A stretch of DNA of 64,000 bases from Nipponacmea schrenckii (Eukaryota > Mollusca > Gastropoda > Lottiidae). The stretch lies in assembly GCA_030562195.1 (NCBI GenBank), contig CM060202.1:21872317-21936316 (forward strand), read 5' to 3'. Below are positions 35,901 through 46,428 of this stretch, one piece after another. The position numbers and the translations under genes are program-made. The notes beneath the pieces are model-generated. The model saw only the letters and a list, made by a program, of their open reading frames with translations, had not been told where the DNA came from and searched no databases. The first letter of the stretch is position 1, and each line of letters starts with the position of its first letter.

Positions 35901-38900
35901 ACTGGGAATAGTTTTGGGGCGAAGTGGGAAGGGGCGAAAGGAAAAGGGGCGAAAGGAAAAGGGGCGAAATGGAGACGGATCGTAATCGGAATAGTTTGGG
36001 GGCGAAGTGGGAAGGGGCGAAGTGGTAAGTGGCGATATGGGAAGCCACCAATAATATTATCTAAGAAATATAGAGATCATTAGTGATGTACGTACTTGCC
36101 ACTGTCGTGGATCCTGTCGATGTTGGAACATTGTCAGTTGTATCGGTTTCAGACGCTGTTTCTGTAATTGTCGCTGGTTCTTTGGTTGTCGCTGGTTTTG
36201 TGGTCGTCGCTGGTCCTGTAATTGTCTCTGGTTCTGTGGTTGTCGCCGGTTCTGTAATTGTCTCTGGTTGAGTTTTTGGTGATTCTGTGGTTGGTTGAGT
36301 TGTTGGTGATTCTGTGGTTGGTTGAGTTGTTGATGGTTCAGCGGTTGGTTGAGTTGTTGGTGGTTCTGTGGTTGGTTGAGTTGTTAGTGGTTCTGTGGTT
36401 GGTTGAGTAGTTGTTGTTGGTTCTGTTGATGGTTGAGTTGTTGGTGGTTCTGTGGTTTTTTGAGTTGTTGGTGATTCTGTTGTTGGTTGAGTTGTCGGTG
36501 GTTCTGTGGTTGGTTGAGTAGTTGTCGGCGGTTCGGTGGTTGTCGATGGTTGAGTGGTTGTTGGAATATTTTTCAACTCGACTAAAACATAAATTATTAA
36601 ACTGTTGACGCAAACAATTGCATTATCAATCTGGTTATTTCATTAAAATTTGTTGAAAAACAACAAGGAAGTCAGCGTTCAGGGTTTCTGTTTTTAGGGA
36701 GCAATACTTATAACTCCACTAAAACATAGATCATTAGGCTGGAGACCCTTTCATTGTGAATTTGAATTGCATTATCAAAACAAACTTGATTTCATTAAGT
36801 TGGTCGAGAATATCAACAGCTAGGAAGTGAGAGTATAAGTATAAGTATAAGTATATACTTATAACCGCTGTTAGATACGCGCCTTGAATAGCCTCGACCT
36901 ATACACTAGAATTAGAACTTCCCTCACGTTCGTAGTGGAATTATCGAAACAATAGAAAATAAGGAAGATGCTTAAATGAAGCACGGTTTCGGAAACGCCC
37001 CTTTTTTGTCAACTGTATCGTTTTTAACCTACGTCATACGGGACATCGTGTATGGTTACTCGTCTAAACGCAACATTTCAGTTACGAATAGACGGATTTT
37101 GGCCTCAGGTGCGGTTTACCATCGCTCAAATCGGTAGGGGTAGGACAATTCGCATTTTCATTTTATTACAATGTACACATCTCGCGTACAAAACACATAT
37201 ACAGAAACTGCCCTATTACTTATACGCCCACATGATAATGTCGGTGAGACACCACGTTTCGGTAAAAACTTATCGACATCGTCTTCATCGTGATACTGTA
37301 ACACAAAATAAAAATGAAAAGAATCCATAAAGAATTGTAGCCTGTAGAGTGAGCACGAGTTGCACCCTATAGGTAATGGTGTGAAAAACGCTAAGTCAGA
37401 CGCGATATTTCGGTAAAAAAATGTCGGATCCTCAGCAAAATCGATAGGGATCATCTTCATAATAACACTGACCCACAAAAAAAAAATCATAAGAATCCGT
37501 AAAGAATTGTAGCCGGACGGACCGACGGACCGGAAACAATATACGCCCCAATAAATTTGTGGTTTCACAATGCTGATGTGTGGGCGTATAATACCTTGCC
37601 TTGCAAGCTATCTTCCCATTTTCTTCTCTATCGATAATACCACACTGTGCACCGCATCGGAAACATAAGTTCGCAATAGTGATACTTACATGTATAACAA
37701 ATTCTGCTATACAAGCTCATGTTTCTCCCAGTGGTGTCGATATACTTAGACGGATCTAGAGCTATCTTGGCATCCGATCCGAAATGGAAGTAACAAGTTC
37801 GTTGGTTCAAGTCGTATGTGATTCCCCAGCATTCATCATTCTGGTACTTATAACTATTACACAATGTAAAACAACCAGATTTATCTATATCGGTTTCTTT
37901 AATCTCTGAGGAGATACCCGTTTTAGGTTGTGATGGATACACGCAGTCCCCTGTAATAGATGACAGGAAAAATATAAGTGGGTAGTCTAAGGGTATGCCC
38001 AAATGAATACAGCCAGAGGTCGAGGTTATTTTTCGTGTATGGATTATACACACGCGAATACAGCCAACCAGAATCCTTGACAGGAAGGATGTAAAGCTTC
38101 AAAGTCAAACTTTCTGTCAGAGTTTCTGATTGGGTGCATTCGCTACCCTTACAATTCAATTAAATCGCTTCCTTCACTAATTTTTGTGAAACAAGAAACG
38201 TGATTATTCTAATCCAAGTATAAGATAAAGTTCGTATTAGTATGAAATTGTTAAGGTGTGATACGAGAAAGGTGAGTATTGCAGTCAGGGTAAAACACAT
38301 TTGTAAAAGCATAACATTTTGAAAATGTGTTATAAGATTAATAAAATGAAATGAAACCGAGTTTTACGTCAACATTCTGCATCAGAGTGAACTAATACAC
38401 AGGGCAATATAGAAATTTGATATTACTTATTCTCTTGTGACAAATAAATTGATACGCTGTTGTTTCATCTTTAGTTGACCTGTAAAATAACAAAAAGACA
38501 ATTCGATAAGACAATTCTTTCCAAAAATACAAGAAGTGAGCTATTGCATAATGTGCACTAATTTTGCATCGAGTCTGTAGGGTTTATTTGTAGATGGATT
38601 TTCCTCGGATTTTCTTTTAATTAATTTTAAGAAGATTTATCTGATATAGTTTCAAAACTTTTAATTTCTAACTAATTTCTACAAATAAAACTACTTCATG
38701 TTCTGGTGTGACCTCCAGTTTTCAACAGGTCGAATGACACGTATCCGGTGTTAATTATAGACAAAAACTATAATGCATAAAAAAAATTCCCCTTAAAAGA
38801 AAAAATCCAAACCGGAAGTGATGCTTAATTCTTAGGCGCACTATTCCTTGAAAGAGAATTATAATACAAAGATAAAGGTACTTGTTACAAAAGTTTATAA

Positions 38901-41900
38901 TACGATAAGGATTTCCGTTATTCACAATGTCAAGCTATTATGAACTTCGTCTTATACCTCGACTGAAATAACAACTTATTTTGCTTAACGGAGGTTTTTA
39001 TATGCAGCAATCTAGTGCGGGCCCGTACTTGACATTATGTTTAGAGCCTTTCTGTCTAGGTCGCTGGTTGGTTCCCTGTATTAAAATCATCGCTAATTTC
39101 CGCGATGAAAGAAAGGTGGCTATTGCAGTTAAGGTATAAGGTATAAATACATTGTTTGTTATAGCTTGATATTGTGAAGATGTATATGATGAAGTTTGTA
39201 ATAGCTTGACATTGTGAAAATGTATATGATGAAGTTTGTAATAGCTTGACATTGTGAAGATCTATATGATGAAGTTTGTAATAGCTTGACATTGTGAAGA
39301 TGTATATGATGAAGTTTGTAATAGCTTGACATTGTGAAGATCTATAAGATGAAGTTTGTAATAGCCTGACATTGTGAAGATGTATAAGATGAAGTTTGTA
39401 ATAGCTTGACATTGTGAAGATGTATAAGATGAAGTTTGTAATAGTTTGACATTGTGAAAATGTATAAGTATGAAGTTTGTAATAGCTTGACAGTTAAGAT
39501 ATAAGAATACACATTAGCTTAACATCGTCTTGTCACGGTGGCACTCACTGAAACTCTATCGAACCAGTTGGCTATTATTTATTAATGCATGATTATCATT
39601 GAGAAATGACATGTATCTATTTCCATTTTCATTATCAAGTACGTGTATTTCAATTAATAAATGTAAAGGGGAGCTGATACAATCGTTAGAATCCACACCA
39701 ATCTCACAATAATCCTTTAGGGAATTATCCACTGTATAAAAGAGATTTATGAAAATAGATAGTCAAGTCATGCATAATATGAAAATATGAATAAAACCTT
39801 AGATCGTCTCTCGAGGTAAATCAATATTTGAGGGAGTTTGAACAAAAAGACCAATCCGTTAACATCATACATATTATATCAAACTTGACTGTAAAGCGAT
39901 ACCTTTAAGTGTAAATTTACCAACAGAAGAATCACATTAGATTTGAGTAATTTACCAACAGAGGATTCATATTAGATTTGGGTAATTTACCGACAGAAGA
40001 ATCATATCAGATTGAGTAATTCACCAACACCAACAGAAGAATCATATTAGATTTGGGTAATTTACCAACAGAAGAATCATATTAGATTTGAGTAATTTAC
40101 CAACAGAAGAATCATATTAGATTTGAGTAATTTACCAACAGAAGAATCATATTAGATTTGAGTAATTTACCAACAGAAGAATCATATTAGATTTGGGTAA
40201 TTTACCAACAGAAGAATCATATTAGATTTGAGTAATTTACCAACAGAAGAATCATATTAGATTTGGGTAATTTACCAACAGAAGAATCATATTAGATTTG
40301 GGTTATTTACCAACAGAAGAATCATATTAGATTTGGGTATTTACCAACAGAAGAATCATATTAGATTGGGTAATTTACCAACAGAAGAATCATATTAGAT
40401 TTGAGTAATTTACCAACAGAAGAATCATATTAGATTTGAGTAATTTACCAACAGAAGAATCATATTAGATTTGGGTAATTTACCAACAGAAGAATCATAT
40501 TAGATTTGAGTAATTTACCAACAGAAGAATCATATTAGATTTGGGTAATTTACCAACAGAAGAATCATATTAGATTTGGGTTATTTACCAACAGAAGAAT
40601 CATATTAGATTTGGGTATTTACCAACAGAAGAATCATATTAGATTTGGATAATTTACCAACAGAAGAATCATATTAGATTTGGGTAATTTACCAACAGAA
40701 GAATCATATTAGATTTGGGTTATTTACCAACAGAAGAATCATATTAGATTTGGGTAATTTACCAACAGAAGAATCATATTAGATTTGGGTAATTTACCAA
40801 CAGAAGAATCATATTAGATTTGAGTAATTTACCAACAGAAGAATCATATTAGATTTGGGTAATTTCCAAAGGAAGAATCACAATAGATTTGAATAATTTA
40901 CCAACAGAAGAATCATATTAGATTTGGGTAATTTACCAACAGAGGATTCATATTAGATTTGAGTAATTTACCAACAGAAGAATCATATTAGATTTGGATA
41001 ATTTACCAACAGAAGAATCATATTAGATTTGGGTAATTTACCAACAGAAGAATCATATTAGATTTGAGTAATTTACCAACAGAAGAATCATATTAGATTT
41101 GGGTAATTTACCAACAGAAGAATCATATTAGATTTGGGTAATTTACAAACAGAAGAATCATATTAGATTTGGGTAATTTACCAACAGAAGAATCATATTA
41201 GATTTGGGTAATTTACCAACAGAAGAATCATATTAGATTTGGGTAATTTACCAACAATTAGATTTGAGTAATTTACCAACAGAAGAATCATATTAGATTT
41301 GGGAAATTTACCAACAGAAGAATCATATTAGATTTGAGTAATTTACCAACAGAAGAATCATATTAGATTTGGGTAATTTACCAACAGAAGAATCATATTA
41401 GATTTGAGTAATTTACCAACAGAAGAATCATATTAGATTTGGATAATTTACCAACAGAAGAATCATATTAGATTTGGGTTATTTACCAACAGAAGAATCA
41501 TATTAGATTTGGGTTATTTACCAACAGAAGAATCATATTAGATTTGGGTAATTTACCAACAGAAGAATCATATTAGATTTGGGTAATTTACCAACAGAAG
41601 AATCATATTAGATTTGAGTAATTTACCAACAGAAGAATCATATTAGATTTGAGTAATTTACCAACAGAAGAATCATATTAGATTTGAGTAATTCACCAAC
41701 AAAAGAATCATATTAGATTTGAGTTATTTACCAACAGAAGAATCATATTAGATTTGGGTAATTTACCAACAGAAGAATCATATTAGATTTGGGTAATTTA
41801 CCAACAGAGGATTCATATTAGATTTGGGTAATTTACCAACAGAAGAATCATATTAGATTTGGGTAATTTACCAACAGAAGAATCATATTAGATTTGAGTA

Positions 41901-43021
41901 ATTTACCAACAGAAGAATCATATTAGATTTGGGTAATTTACCAACAGAAGAATCATATTAGATTTGGGTAATTTACCAACAGAAGAATCATATTAGATTT
42001 GGGTAATTTACTAACAGAAGAATCATAATAGATTTGGGTAATTTACTAACAGAGGATTCATATTAGATTAGATATGCTAACAGAAGAATCATAGTAAAGT
42101 GTTCGAGATCAATGACAAACAAAACATCTCCTCTTGTACATGCAAGTTTATAGGTGAAATGGAATCAAATCACGCGATAAAACATCCGCATTGTTACCTT
42201 TTTCTTAGCATAATACATTTTTTTAAGACCAGTGCCCTTAAACTACTTAATTTTAAAACTTTCCACCAGTTACCTCCCTTGAACTTTTAAAATTCCTCAA
42301 TCATGTCACCAGTGTGACGCTTGGCAGGGTATGCTTACTCTTCTAGACAAATAATATCACTTTTCATAATGACATACTCTTGAATATATTTATATATATT
42401 TCATCGGTATTGTGATCTTTTATCCCTTTTCTTTGCATACACATATATTGTAATTCTTTTCTCGTTATGTGAAATTGCTAAAATTACTCTTTATGACCAT
42501 TTCTGAGATTTTAAATTGTATGTCTATTTTAATAGATAGTATACCTTAACAATTAAAGATATACTTACCAATCATATGAAGACATGCTCATAGCTAGATA
42601 ACCGGTAGACTTTGAATTTCCACTATAAAACGTTTTAGCTTCACCGCTATCCCATTTTGAATCATGAAGACCTATCCACGCGTACTCTGTGTTGCTAAAA
42701 TTAGAAATATATTTTGACTAGGGTGGAAGGGAGGTAGAAGAAGGGGGGTAAGGAGGTGGGAATTAATTTACAATAAATCAAAATAAACCGAAATAAAACG
42801 AAAAAAAAAAATGAATCTATCTATGACTTACGGTACCCAATCACCAGATTCTATTCTATCTTTTACCATGTTTTGTATAATACTGTCTAGATACGCCAGG
42901 TTACCACCAGCTTCAATACAAACATCAGACGCTTCTTGGCGATTAAGGGGTTGTTGATACAAATAGATAAACGCCCGTGGTCTTGAAACTGCTACCAAAT
43001 TGTATCTATCAACAACTGATG
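29584..43021 (-). CDS. unit 3: CTLD-PAN-mucin-membrane receptor gene
   Basis: Six exons, 43021-42832, 42694-42569, 38479-38427, 37950-37690, 36581-36096 and 29933-29584, join in phase into about 487 residues without the signal peptide. Order: compact CTLD with WIGL motif, six-Cys PAN/apple domain, Thr/Pro stalk, Cys-rich juxtamembrane segment, one membrane helix. Expected topology is type I at the cell surface with a ligand-binding head (inference). The cytoplasmic tail is cut by a TAA just after KWFK; unit 4 continues 18 residues further. The gene is stretched to 13.4 kb by 35-bp and 40-bp satellites in one intron, a pearl-like element in another and a Ty3/gypsy element in the last. First exon and promoter not found. 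Confidence 0.72.
29934..30330. other. unit 3 last intron, 3' part
   Basis: Intron sequence next to the membrane exon. The part near the exon matches 55889-56110 of unit 4. No gene. Confidence 0.6.
30331..30525. repeat. pyrimidine-rich minisatellite, left of the LTR element
   Basis: Irregular units such as CGCCCCTTCCCATTTC and an 11-C run at about 30410. Inverse complement of 35741-36045. Confidence 0.75.
30635..30983 (+). repeat. 5' LTR
   Basis: About 349 bp, starts TGTTATGG. Contains a TATA box (TATATAAATAGG, 30809-30820) and an AATAAA polyadenylation hexamer (30939-30944), placed as expected for a promoter and R/U5 region. Confidence 0.82.
31012..31920 (+). pseudogene. gag remnant with CCHC zinc knuckle
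   Basis: An open stretch at 31012-31311 begins the gag region (LLSEQIKVQREQMEIQAR). Pieces in different frames follow: FIVRERFKFWSDMQRK near 31520, ARIRQDAATCDFP near 31580 and a CCHC knuckle CYRCGKGHKAPGC near 31878-31916. Several frameshifts and stops. Nucleocapsid-type RNA binding is the family role. Confidence 0.7.
32052..32363 (+). pseudogene. retroviral-type aspartic protease remnant
   Basis: Reading includes ELDPATLGNCVSLPIW in the position of the DTG active-site loop and LNLLGRNAIQAL as the conserved ILG-type C-terminal motif. The catalytic DTG triad is not intact (DPAT), so the enzyme would be inactive. It continues directly into the reverse transcriptase linker. Confidence 0.55.
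32348..33290 (+). pseudogene. reverse transcriptase remnant
   Basis: The fingers part (32348-32779) has KARPFALRD, YGTPVVPIRK and LRICSDYSDGVN. After a 207-bp insertion the palm continues with DLADAYNQI, LPFGIKSTPGYFQ and the catalytic-type FQDDMLVSG (33077-33268). There is a frameshift in the A tract near 33085. Confidence 0.78.
32811..33017. mobile_element. 207-bp insertion with 10-bp target duplication
   Basis: Interrupts the reverse transcriptase. TTTGGATATA stands at 32801-32810 and again at 33018-33027. The insert is AT-rich and without coding capacity. The long duplication suggests LINE-mediated insertion. Family not recognised. Confidence 0.65.
33291..33830 (+). pseudogene. RNase H remnant with internal deletion
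   Basis: KFIPNLPTIAEPLYKLTEK and LACDASNVGIGAV mark the tether and the start of RNase H. Soon after (about 33730-33780) the other frame reads DALSRL, the motif that normally closes the region well over 100 residues later, so most of RNase H is deleted. Confidence 0.7.
33840..34740 (+). pseudogene. integrase remnant
   Basis: LHLDHAINFMGKDWLVITDA followed by YSKYP (33985-34120) has the first two acidic positions of the DDE core. After an unrelated stretch of about 285 bases, VTDNATTFTSGEYQSWCKER and PATNGAAEP (34437-34570) supply the conserved DN and NGxxE parts. Frameshifts separate the rest. Confidence 0.78.
34133..34415. mobile_element. second insertion, within the integrase
   Basis: About 283 bp of non-coding AT-rich sequence separates two parts of the integrase core that are adjacent in the family. 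No clear target duplication. Boundaries are approximate. Confidence 0.5.
35164..35502 (+). repeat. 3' LTR
   Basis: About 339 bp, aligned over its length with 30635-30983. Preceded by a short purine tract (GTAGGGAGC) that could be the polypurine primer. Confidence 0.82.
35503..35740. other. intron sequence right of the LTR element
   Basis: Short AT-rich stretch without recognisable features. Confidence 0.5.
35741..36045. repeat. purine-rich minisatellite, right of the LTR element
   Basis: Irregular units of about 16-18 bp such as GGGGCGAAATGGGAAG. It is the inverse complement of the pyrimidine-rich block at 30331-30525, including matching CCCCAACTATTCCC / GGGAATAGTTTGGGG segments. Both are in the last intron of unit 3. 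Confidence 0.75.
36096..36581 (-). CDS. unit 3 exon: Thr/Pro mucin stalk
   Basis: A 486-nt exon, acceptor TTATGTTTTAG, donor GTACGTAC, about 161 residues. Starts ELKNIPTTTQPSTTTEPP, repeats TTQPTTEPPTTQ-type units, has a distinct TETITGPATTTKPATTKEPA region and ends TTDNVPTSTGSTTVA. O-glycosylated stalk by composition. Confidence 0.8.
36582..37214. other. unit 3 intron, mucin to PAN
   Basis: Intron homologous to 56700-57235 and to the window start. Includes a short GTATAA tandem at 36834-36860. No gene. Confidence 0.55.
37215..37613. mobile_element. pearl-like element, short copy 3
   Basis: Bounded by TATACGCCCACAT and GTGGGCGTATAATACCTTGC with the CTTGCCTTGCAAG hairpin and CTATCT end. It contains two diverged core units (each with AAAGAATTGTAGCC) and a GGACGGACCGACGGACC tract near its right end. 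Related to 12184-13670 but shorter and with inner parts reversed. It lies in the unit 3 PAN-mucin intron. Confidence 0.5.
37690..37950 (-). CDS. unit 3 exon: PAN/apple domain
   Basis: A 261-nt exon, acceptor CATCTATTACAG, donor GTAAGTATC. Encodes DCVYPSQPKTGISSEIKE, CFTLCNSYKYQNDECWGI, LNQRTCYFHFGSD and SLYSRICYT, six Cys in PAN spacing. Open, in phase with both neighbours. Confidence 0.8.
38427..38479 (-). CDS. unit 3 exon: CTLD last part
   Basis: A 53-nt exon, acceptor TTATTTTACAG, encoding STKDETTAYQFICHKRI. The last exon base is A where units 2 and 4 have G (A|GTAATA), which weakens the donor slightly and changes the junction codon from Gly to Arg. Confidence 0.72.
38480..39139. other. 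unit 3 intron, unique part
   Basis: Intron sequence between CTLD exon 3 and the 40-bp array. No gene, no tandem repeat. Confidence 0.55.
39140..39917. repeat. 40-bp satellite and spacer fragment in the same intron
   Basis: 39140-39495 contains about nine units of the 40-bp satellite also found at 28316-29125. 39560-39915 is a fragment of the spacer repeat (compare 960-1230). Both lie between CTLD exons 2 and 3 of unit 3. Confidence 0.8.
39918..42090 (-). repeat. 35-bp satellite array in the unit 3 CTLD intron
   Basis: About 62 units of AATTTACCAACAGAAGAATC ATATTAGATTTGGGT with few variants (GGG/GAG/GGA in the last bases, loss of one base, GAGGATTC). High homogeneity points to recent expansion. 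A single related monomer sits at 59137-59165 in the equivalent unit 4 intron. Confidence 0.92.
42091..42568. other. unit 3 intron between the satellite and CTLD exon 2
   Basis: Unique intron sequence. Its satellite-proximal end (CATAGTAAAGT) matches the end of the unit 4 satellite (CAGTAAAGTAT). No gene. Confidence 0.55.
42569..42694 (-). CDS. unit 3 exon: CTLD middle part
   Basis: A 126-nt exon, acceptor TCTAATTTTAG, donor GTAAGTAT. Encodes NTEYAWIGLHDSKWDSGEAK through SSYDW. No EPN or QPD calcium/sugar motif is present, so sugar binding of the usual type is doubtful. Confidence 0.8.
42832..43021 (-). CDS. unit 3 exon: CTLD first part
   Basis: A 190-nt exon, acceptor TTATTACAG, donor GTAAGTC. 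Encodes SVVDRYNLVAVSRPRAFIYL, the first Cys in EASDVCIEAGGNLAYLD and ESGDWVP. Near-identical to the unit 4 exon at 59626-59815; a truncated duplicate of its 5' half lies at 44853-44936. Confidence 0.8.
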
Positions 43022-44852
43022 CTGTAATAAAGATATATTGAAAATTAAACACTCTGATTACCCTTTTTTTAAATCACAGATTGTTGACATCTTTACAATA
43101 CGATTTCTGATAGAAATGTGCTATGTATTGGTTTATATCCCATACTTGACATGAAAAATAAAAATTTCAAATTTGTTTTAGATTAGTTTTTTTCTCATGT
43201 ACTATGTCTGTGATGCATTCTAGATCCAAAAAAAAAATTTCAAATTTTTAGTTGGATAAAAGTGATATTCTTGTAGACCATTGAATACAGCCCATTGAAT
43301 AAACATATTGGTATTCGATGGGCGGGGCCAAAGGCTGTCATCGTTTAACGCATTTGCTTATTTCCATTAGAACCATTTGTTTTAGATGAGTTTTTTTCTT
43401 ATGTACTATGTCTGTGATGCATACTAGATAAAAAAAAAATCAAAATTTTTCAGTTAATTAAAAATTAATAATATAAAAATTATATTCTTGTTTCCCGTTG
43501 AAAACAGGCCATTGAATAACTATTTTGGTATTCGATGGGCGGGGCCAAAGGGTACACAAGACCAAAATTCATCTAAAACAAAAACAAATTTGAAATTTAT
43601 ATTTTTCATATTAGGTATAGGATAAATAGATTATCCAATGGCTAACTCGAGGATATGGTTTTCAAGCAAGCACTCATGGCATAAAAACCATATCCACTCG
43701 TAGCCATAGGATAACCTCTGAAAGTTCATTTTGACCATTGCTGGCATTAAACCCTGGACCTTCAGGTCAGCGAACACGTATCCTACTCAATTGAATAATA
43801 TTGATACGATTATATCCGTTTTTAACAATAATCATTGCAGTCCTTGTCCGTTAAAATCCATCTGAAAGAATTCTTTATTTTAACTATCGATTTTAACTGA
43901 CAATTATTTGACTGATTTGGCCCTTTTTTTTTAGAACATCTGACATATTAAAAAGGGCTTGAAACTTGTGAGGTAATGGCACTGTTGTAAAAATAGTGAT
44001 ATTCAGCATGATATCAGTGACTTTAACGGTAAATGGTTGTCTAATCGTGGCTCTTACTGACTGGGGAATTTTCCTATTACCATAGAACTGATTTTTAAAA
44101 AAAGAAATTGATTCAATAATAATTGAAAATGGTATTAATTTTTTAAACCCAATTGAATTTCAAATATTGTTTCTTTTTTTATACATTTATTTCACATTTT
44201 TTATTACTTTTTTAAATTACCATTTATTTAAAAGAAGCCTATATATTTGGACCAACCGATGAAAACTATTCTACTCACCAAAGATAAAAGACCAAACTAA
44301 AAGAATATGTACATATAATACACGTAAACACATCTTTAGGGCACAGTCAGATTCCAATTACTCCCTCCTGATCAGTAAGATCGCCACAGATTTACAGTCG
44401 TCTTCGTACGTTAATCTTCTTGTTGATGTGTCGTTGTCCCAATGTTAAAAGCAGTTCGGGAATTACCACTTCAACTGAAGAAATGGCAATGTTAATAGCA
44501 ATTTTTAAATGATCAAAATTAAATCACAAGAAGTCTAAATGTTGACTGAAGTTGCAAGTAATCGATGTAAGATGTAGTAAGGTTGACTAAAGTTGCTAAA
44601 ACTTTATATAGCTGACAAGAGTCGACGAAGTGTGTCCAATTGTTAACTTCGAAGCTTTTGCATAATACAAACATGCTACTAACAACTAAAAAAGGAATTA
44701 TTTATACAGTATTATTTATAATGATATGCCACTGATTGTAATGTTATATTAGGTTGTTAGGTCTTGAAGTTTAATTGTTGTGTTTAAATATATTTGTTAA
44801 GTTCATATTATACAACAGCGCCATAGAGCAGCAAATTCTGGCGATTTAGGGG
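43022..44852. repeat. 5' flank of unit 3
   Basis: 43140-43610 has two copies of a segment with TTTTCTYATGTACTATGTCT and GGTATTCGATGGGCGGGGCC (about 43190-43340 and 43380-43560). 43740-44845 matches the region 5' of unit 1 (7680-7870 and 9480-10430). No signal-peptide exon found. Confidence 0.65.
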
Positions 44853-44936
44853 TTGTTGGTACAAATAGATCAACGCCCGTGGTCTTGAAACTGCTACCAA
44901 ATTGTATCTATCAACAACTGATGCTGTAATAAAGAT
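44853..44936 (-). pseudogene. broken duplicate of CTLD exon 1
   Basis: Reads as the first 28 codons of the exon at 42832-43021 (SVVDRYNLVAVSRPRALIYL to LNRQ) after the same TTATTACAG acceptor. It then breaks into the unrelated block shared with unit 1. Its upstream flank (44937-45060) matches 59820-60010, so this is the original upstream side of the exon left behind by an insertion or duplication. Confidence 0.78.
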
Positions 44937-45779
44937 ATATTGAAAATTAAAAACCCTGATTTCCTTTTAAATCGTAGTTGGTTTACCTCTTTACAATACG
45001 ATTTCTGGGCCAAATGTAGGGCTTATTGTGTTAATTCGCAGAACCTCCAGCAAATCTAGAAAATGGGAGTCAAAAATGAGAAGGCCTGCAAAAGGTAAAG
45101 CCACCAGAAGCTAATTGGTATCAGATGAAAAAGATATAGTGTGCCTAAAAGAGTGTGCCTTATTGAGTATGTGCAAAATTGAAAGTTTGCCTAAAACGCT
45201 GTGCCTAAATAACACTGTGCCTAAATGACATGTGCTTATTTGATCGTGTCCCTAAAAAAGTTGAGGTGTTCTTAAAAAATGTGTGACTTAATGAGAGTGA
45301 ACCTTATTCCCCACCCCCTGGCCTCATTCCCCTTTTATACATACATGTTGTAGTTGTGGATTTACAGTCTGAATTTGGTTCATTGCTTTTTTTGTTGTGT
45401 TAACTGTTTATACACGCTGATATACACACCTGTAATATATTTACAATCTGTCCCTTATAAACAATGTATTTATTTCATGTATGCATGAATTGTGCAAGTA
45501 TTTGGTAACAGCAGTAATAAAAAGGTTGTCTTAAGTTAAATGTGTATCGGAGAAACTTATCATTAATTCTTATTTTCAATCTTCTGTGGTACCTGTATTT
45601 CCACCAATCACATATTAATTCTGAAACCCTCTATACAATCTCATTAATAAAATTGATTTGTTCAAAATCATGATAACAAATGGTTTTAGAATTTTAGAAA
45701 TCCTTTATACAATCTAGTTAGTGTATTTGATTTGCTCGTAGGATTTCAATAATCACTCAAATTCATGATACAAAATATA
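44937..45779. repeat. inter-unit segment shared with 59820-60850
   Basis: Matches the 5' flank of unit 4 in order (CAATACGATTTCTGGGCCAA, GATTTACAGTCTGARTTTGG, TACACGCTGATATACACACC). 45130-45300 contains short degenerate repeats around GTGCCTAAA. No gene. Confidence 0.65.
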
Positions 45780-46013
45780 TTGATATTACAAGACGGTTGT
45801 CCGAATATTCAATTGTAGATTATTGATAGATCATAAAGTTTTCTAATCTTTGAAAAAATAAATGCTTTAAGGCTGAGTTTTTATTATACTTCGACAATAC
45901 AGTTTAAAACATTCTGCACCACGTTATTTAATTATTCTACGGATTGCAATGTTTATGTGTATCGAGAAAGGTGGCTTCTGTAGTCAGTGTATAATTTCCC
46001 TTTGAAGACGTTA

Positions 46014-46428
46014 TTAACCGTGTTTCCACTTAGCCAAAAAGCCGGCTTTAAGCTAGCTTTTCTGTGTCTCCACTTGTTAAATTGCCGAACCATTAAAGTT
46101 CAGGAACCAAAAAAAACCTTCCTTTTTGTGTTCGGCAATTTATCGGGGGCCAAATAAAAGCTAGCTTTAAAGCCGGCTTTTTAAACAAGTTGAAACGCAA
46201 AAAGTCGGCTTTTTCTCGATCGGCAATCGAGAAGTACTAGTTTTACGGCCCCACACGCGACATTGATAGTCTTGTGGTCAAGAATGTGCCACTTTTTTTT
46301 ATCGAGACTAAAGTTGTTCGGGAACCAGATGAACATTATTTGGAAACACAGCGTGTTCGACAATAAGGCTGGCTTTATAGCTAGCTTTACTTCACAATTC
46401 CAAGTGGAAACGCAGTTATTATCATTAT
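46014..46428. mobile_element. MITE with inverted termini
   Basis: Left end ACCGTGTTTCCACTT and right end AAGTGGAAACGCAGT are imperfect inverted repeats, with inner inverted blocks built on AAAGCCGGCTTT and AAGCTAGCTTT. Copies A (near 948) and C (near 62046) give the empty site GAAGACGTTAT-TTATTGATG. TTATTA on both sides suggests a TTA-type duplication, as for PIF/Harbinger elements. Non-coding. Confidence 0.6.

Noticed and set aside
35776..36083. Gly/Lys/Arg-rich frames and antisense Ser/Phe/Pro-rich frames
   Set aside because: They arise from the purine-rich minisatellite and cross out of it without a start, domain or splice context.
39918..42090. CRISPR-like array of 35-bp units
   Set aside because: There are no unique spacers between repeats, the array is a contiguous satellite in a eukaryotic intron.
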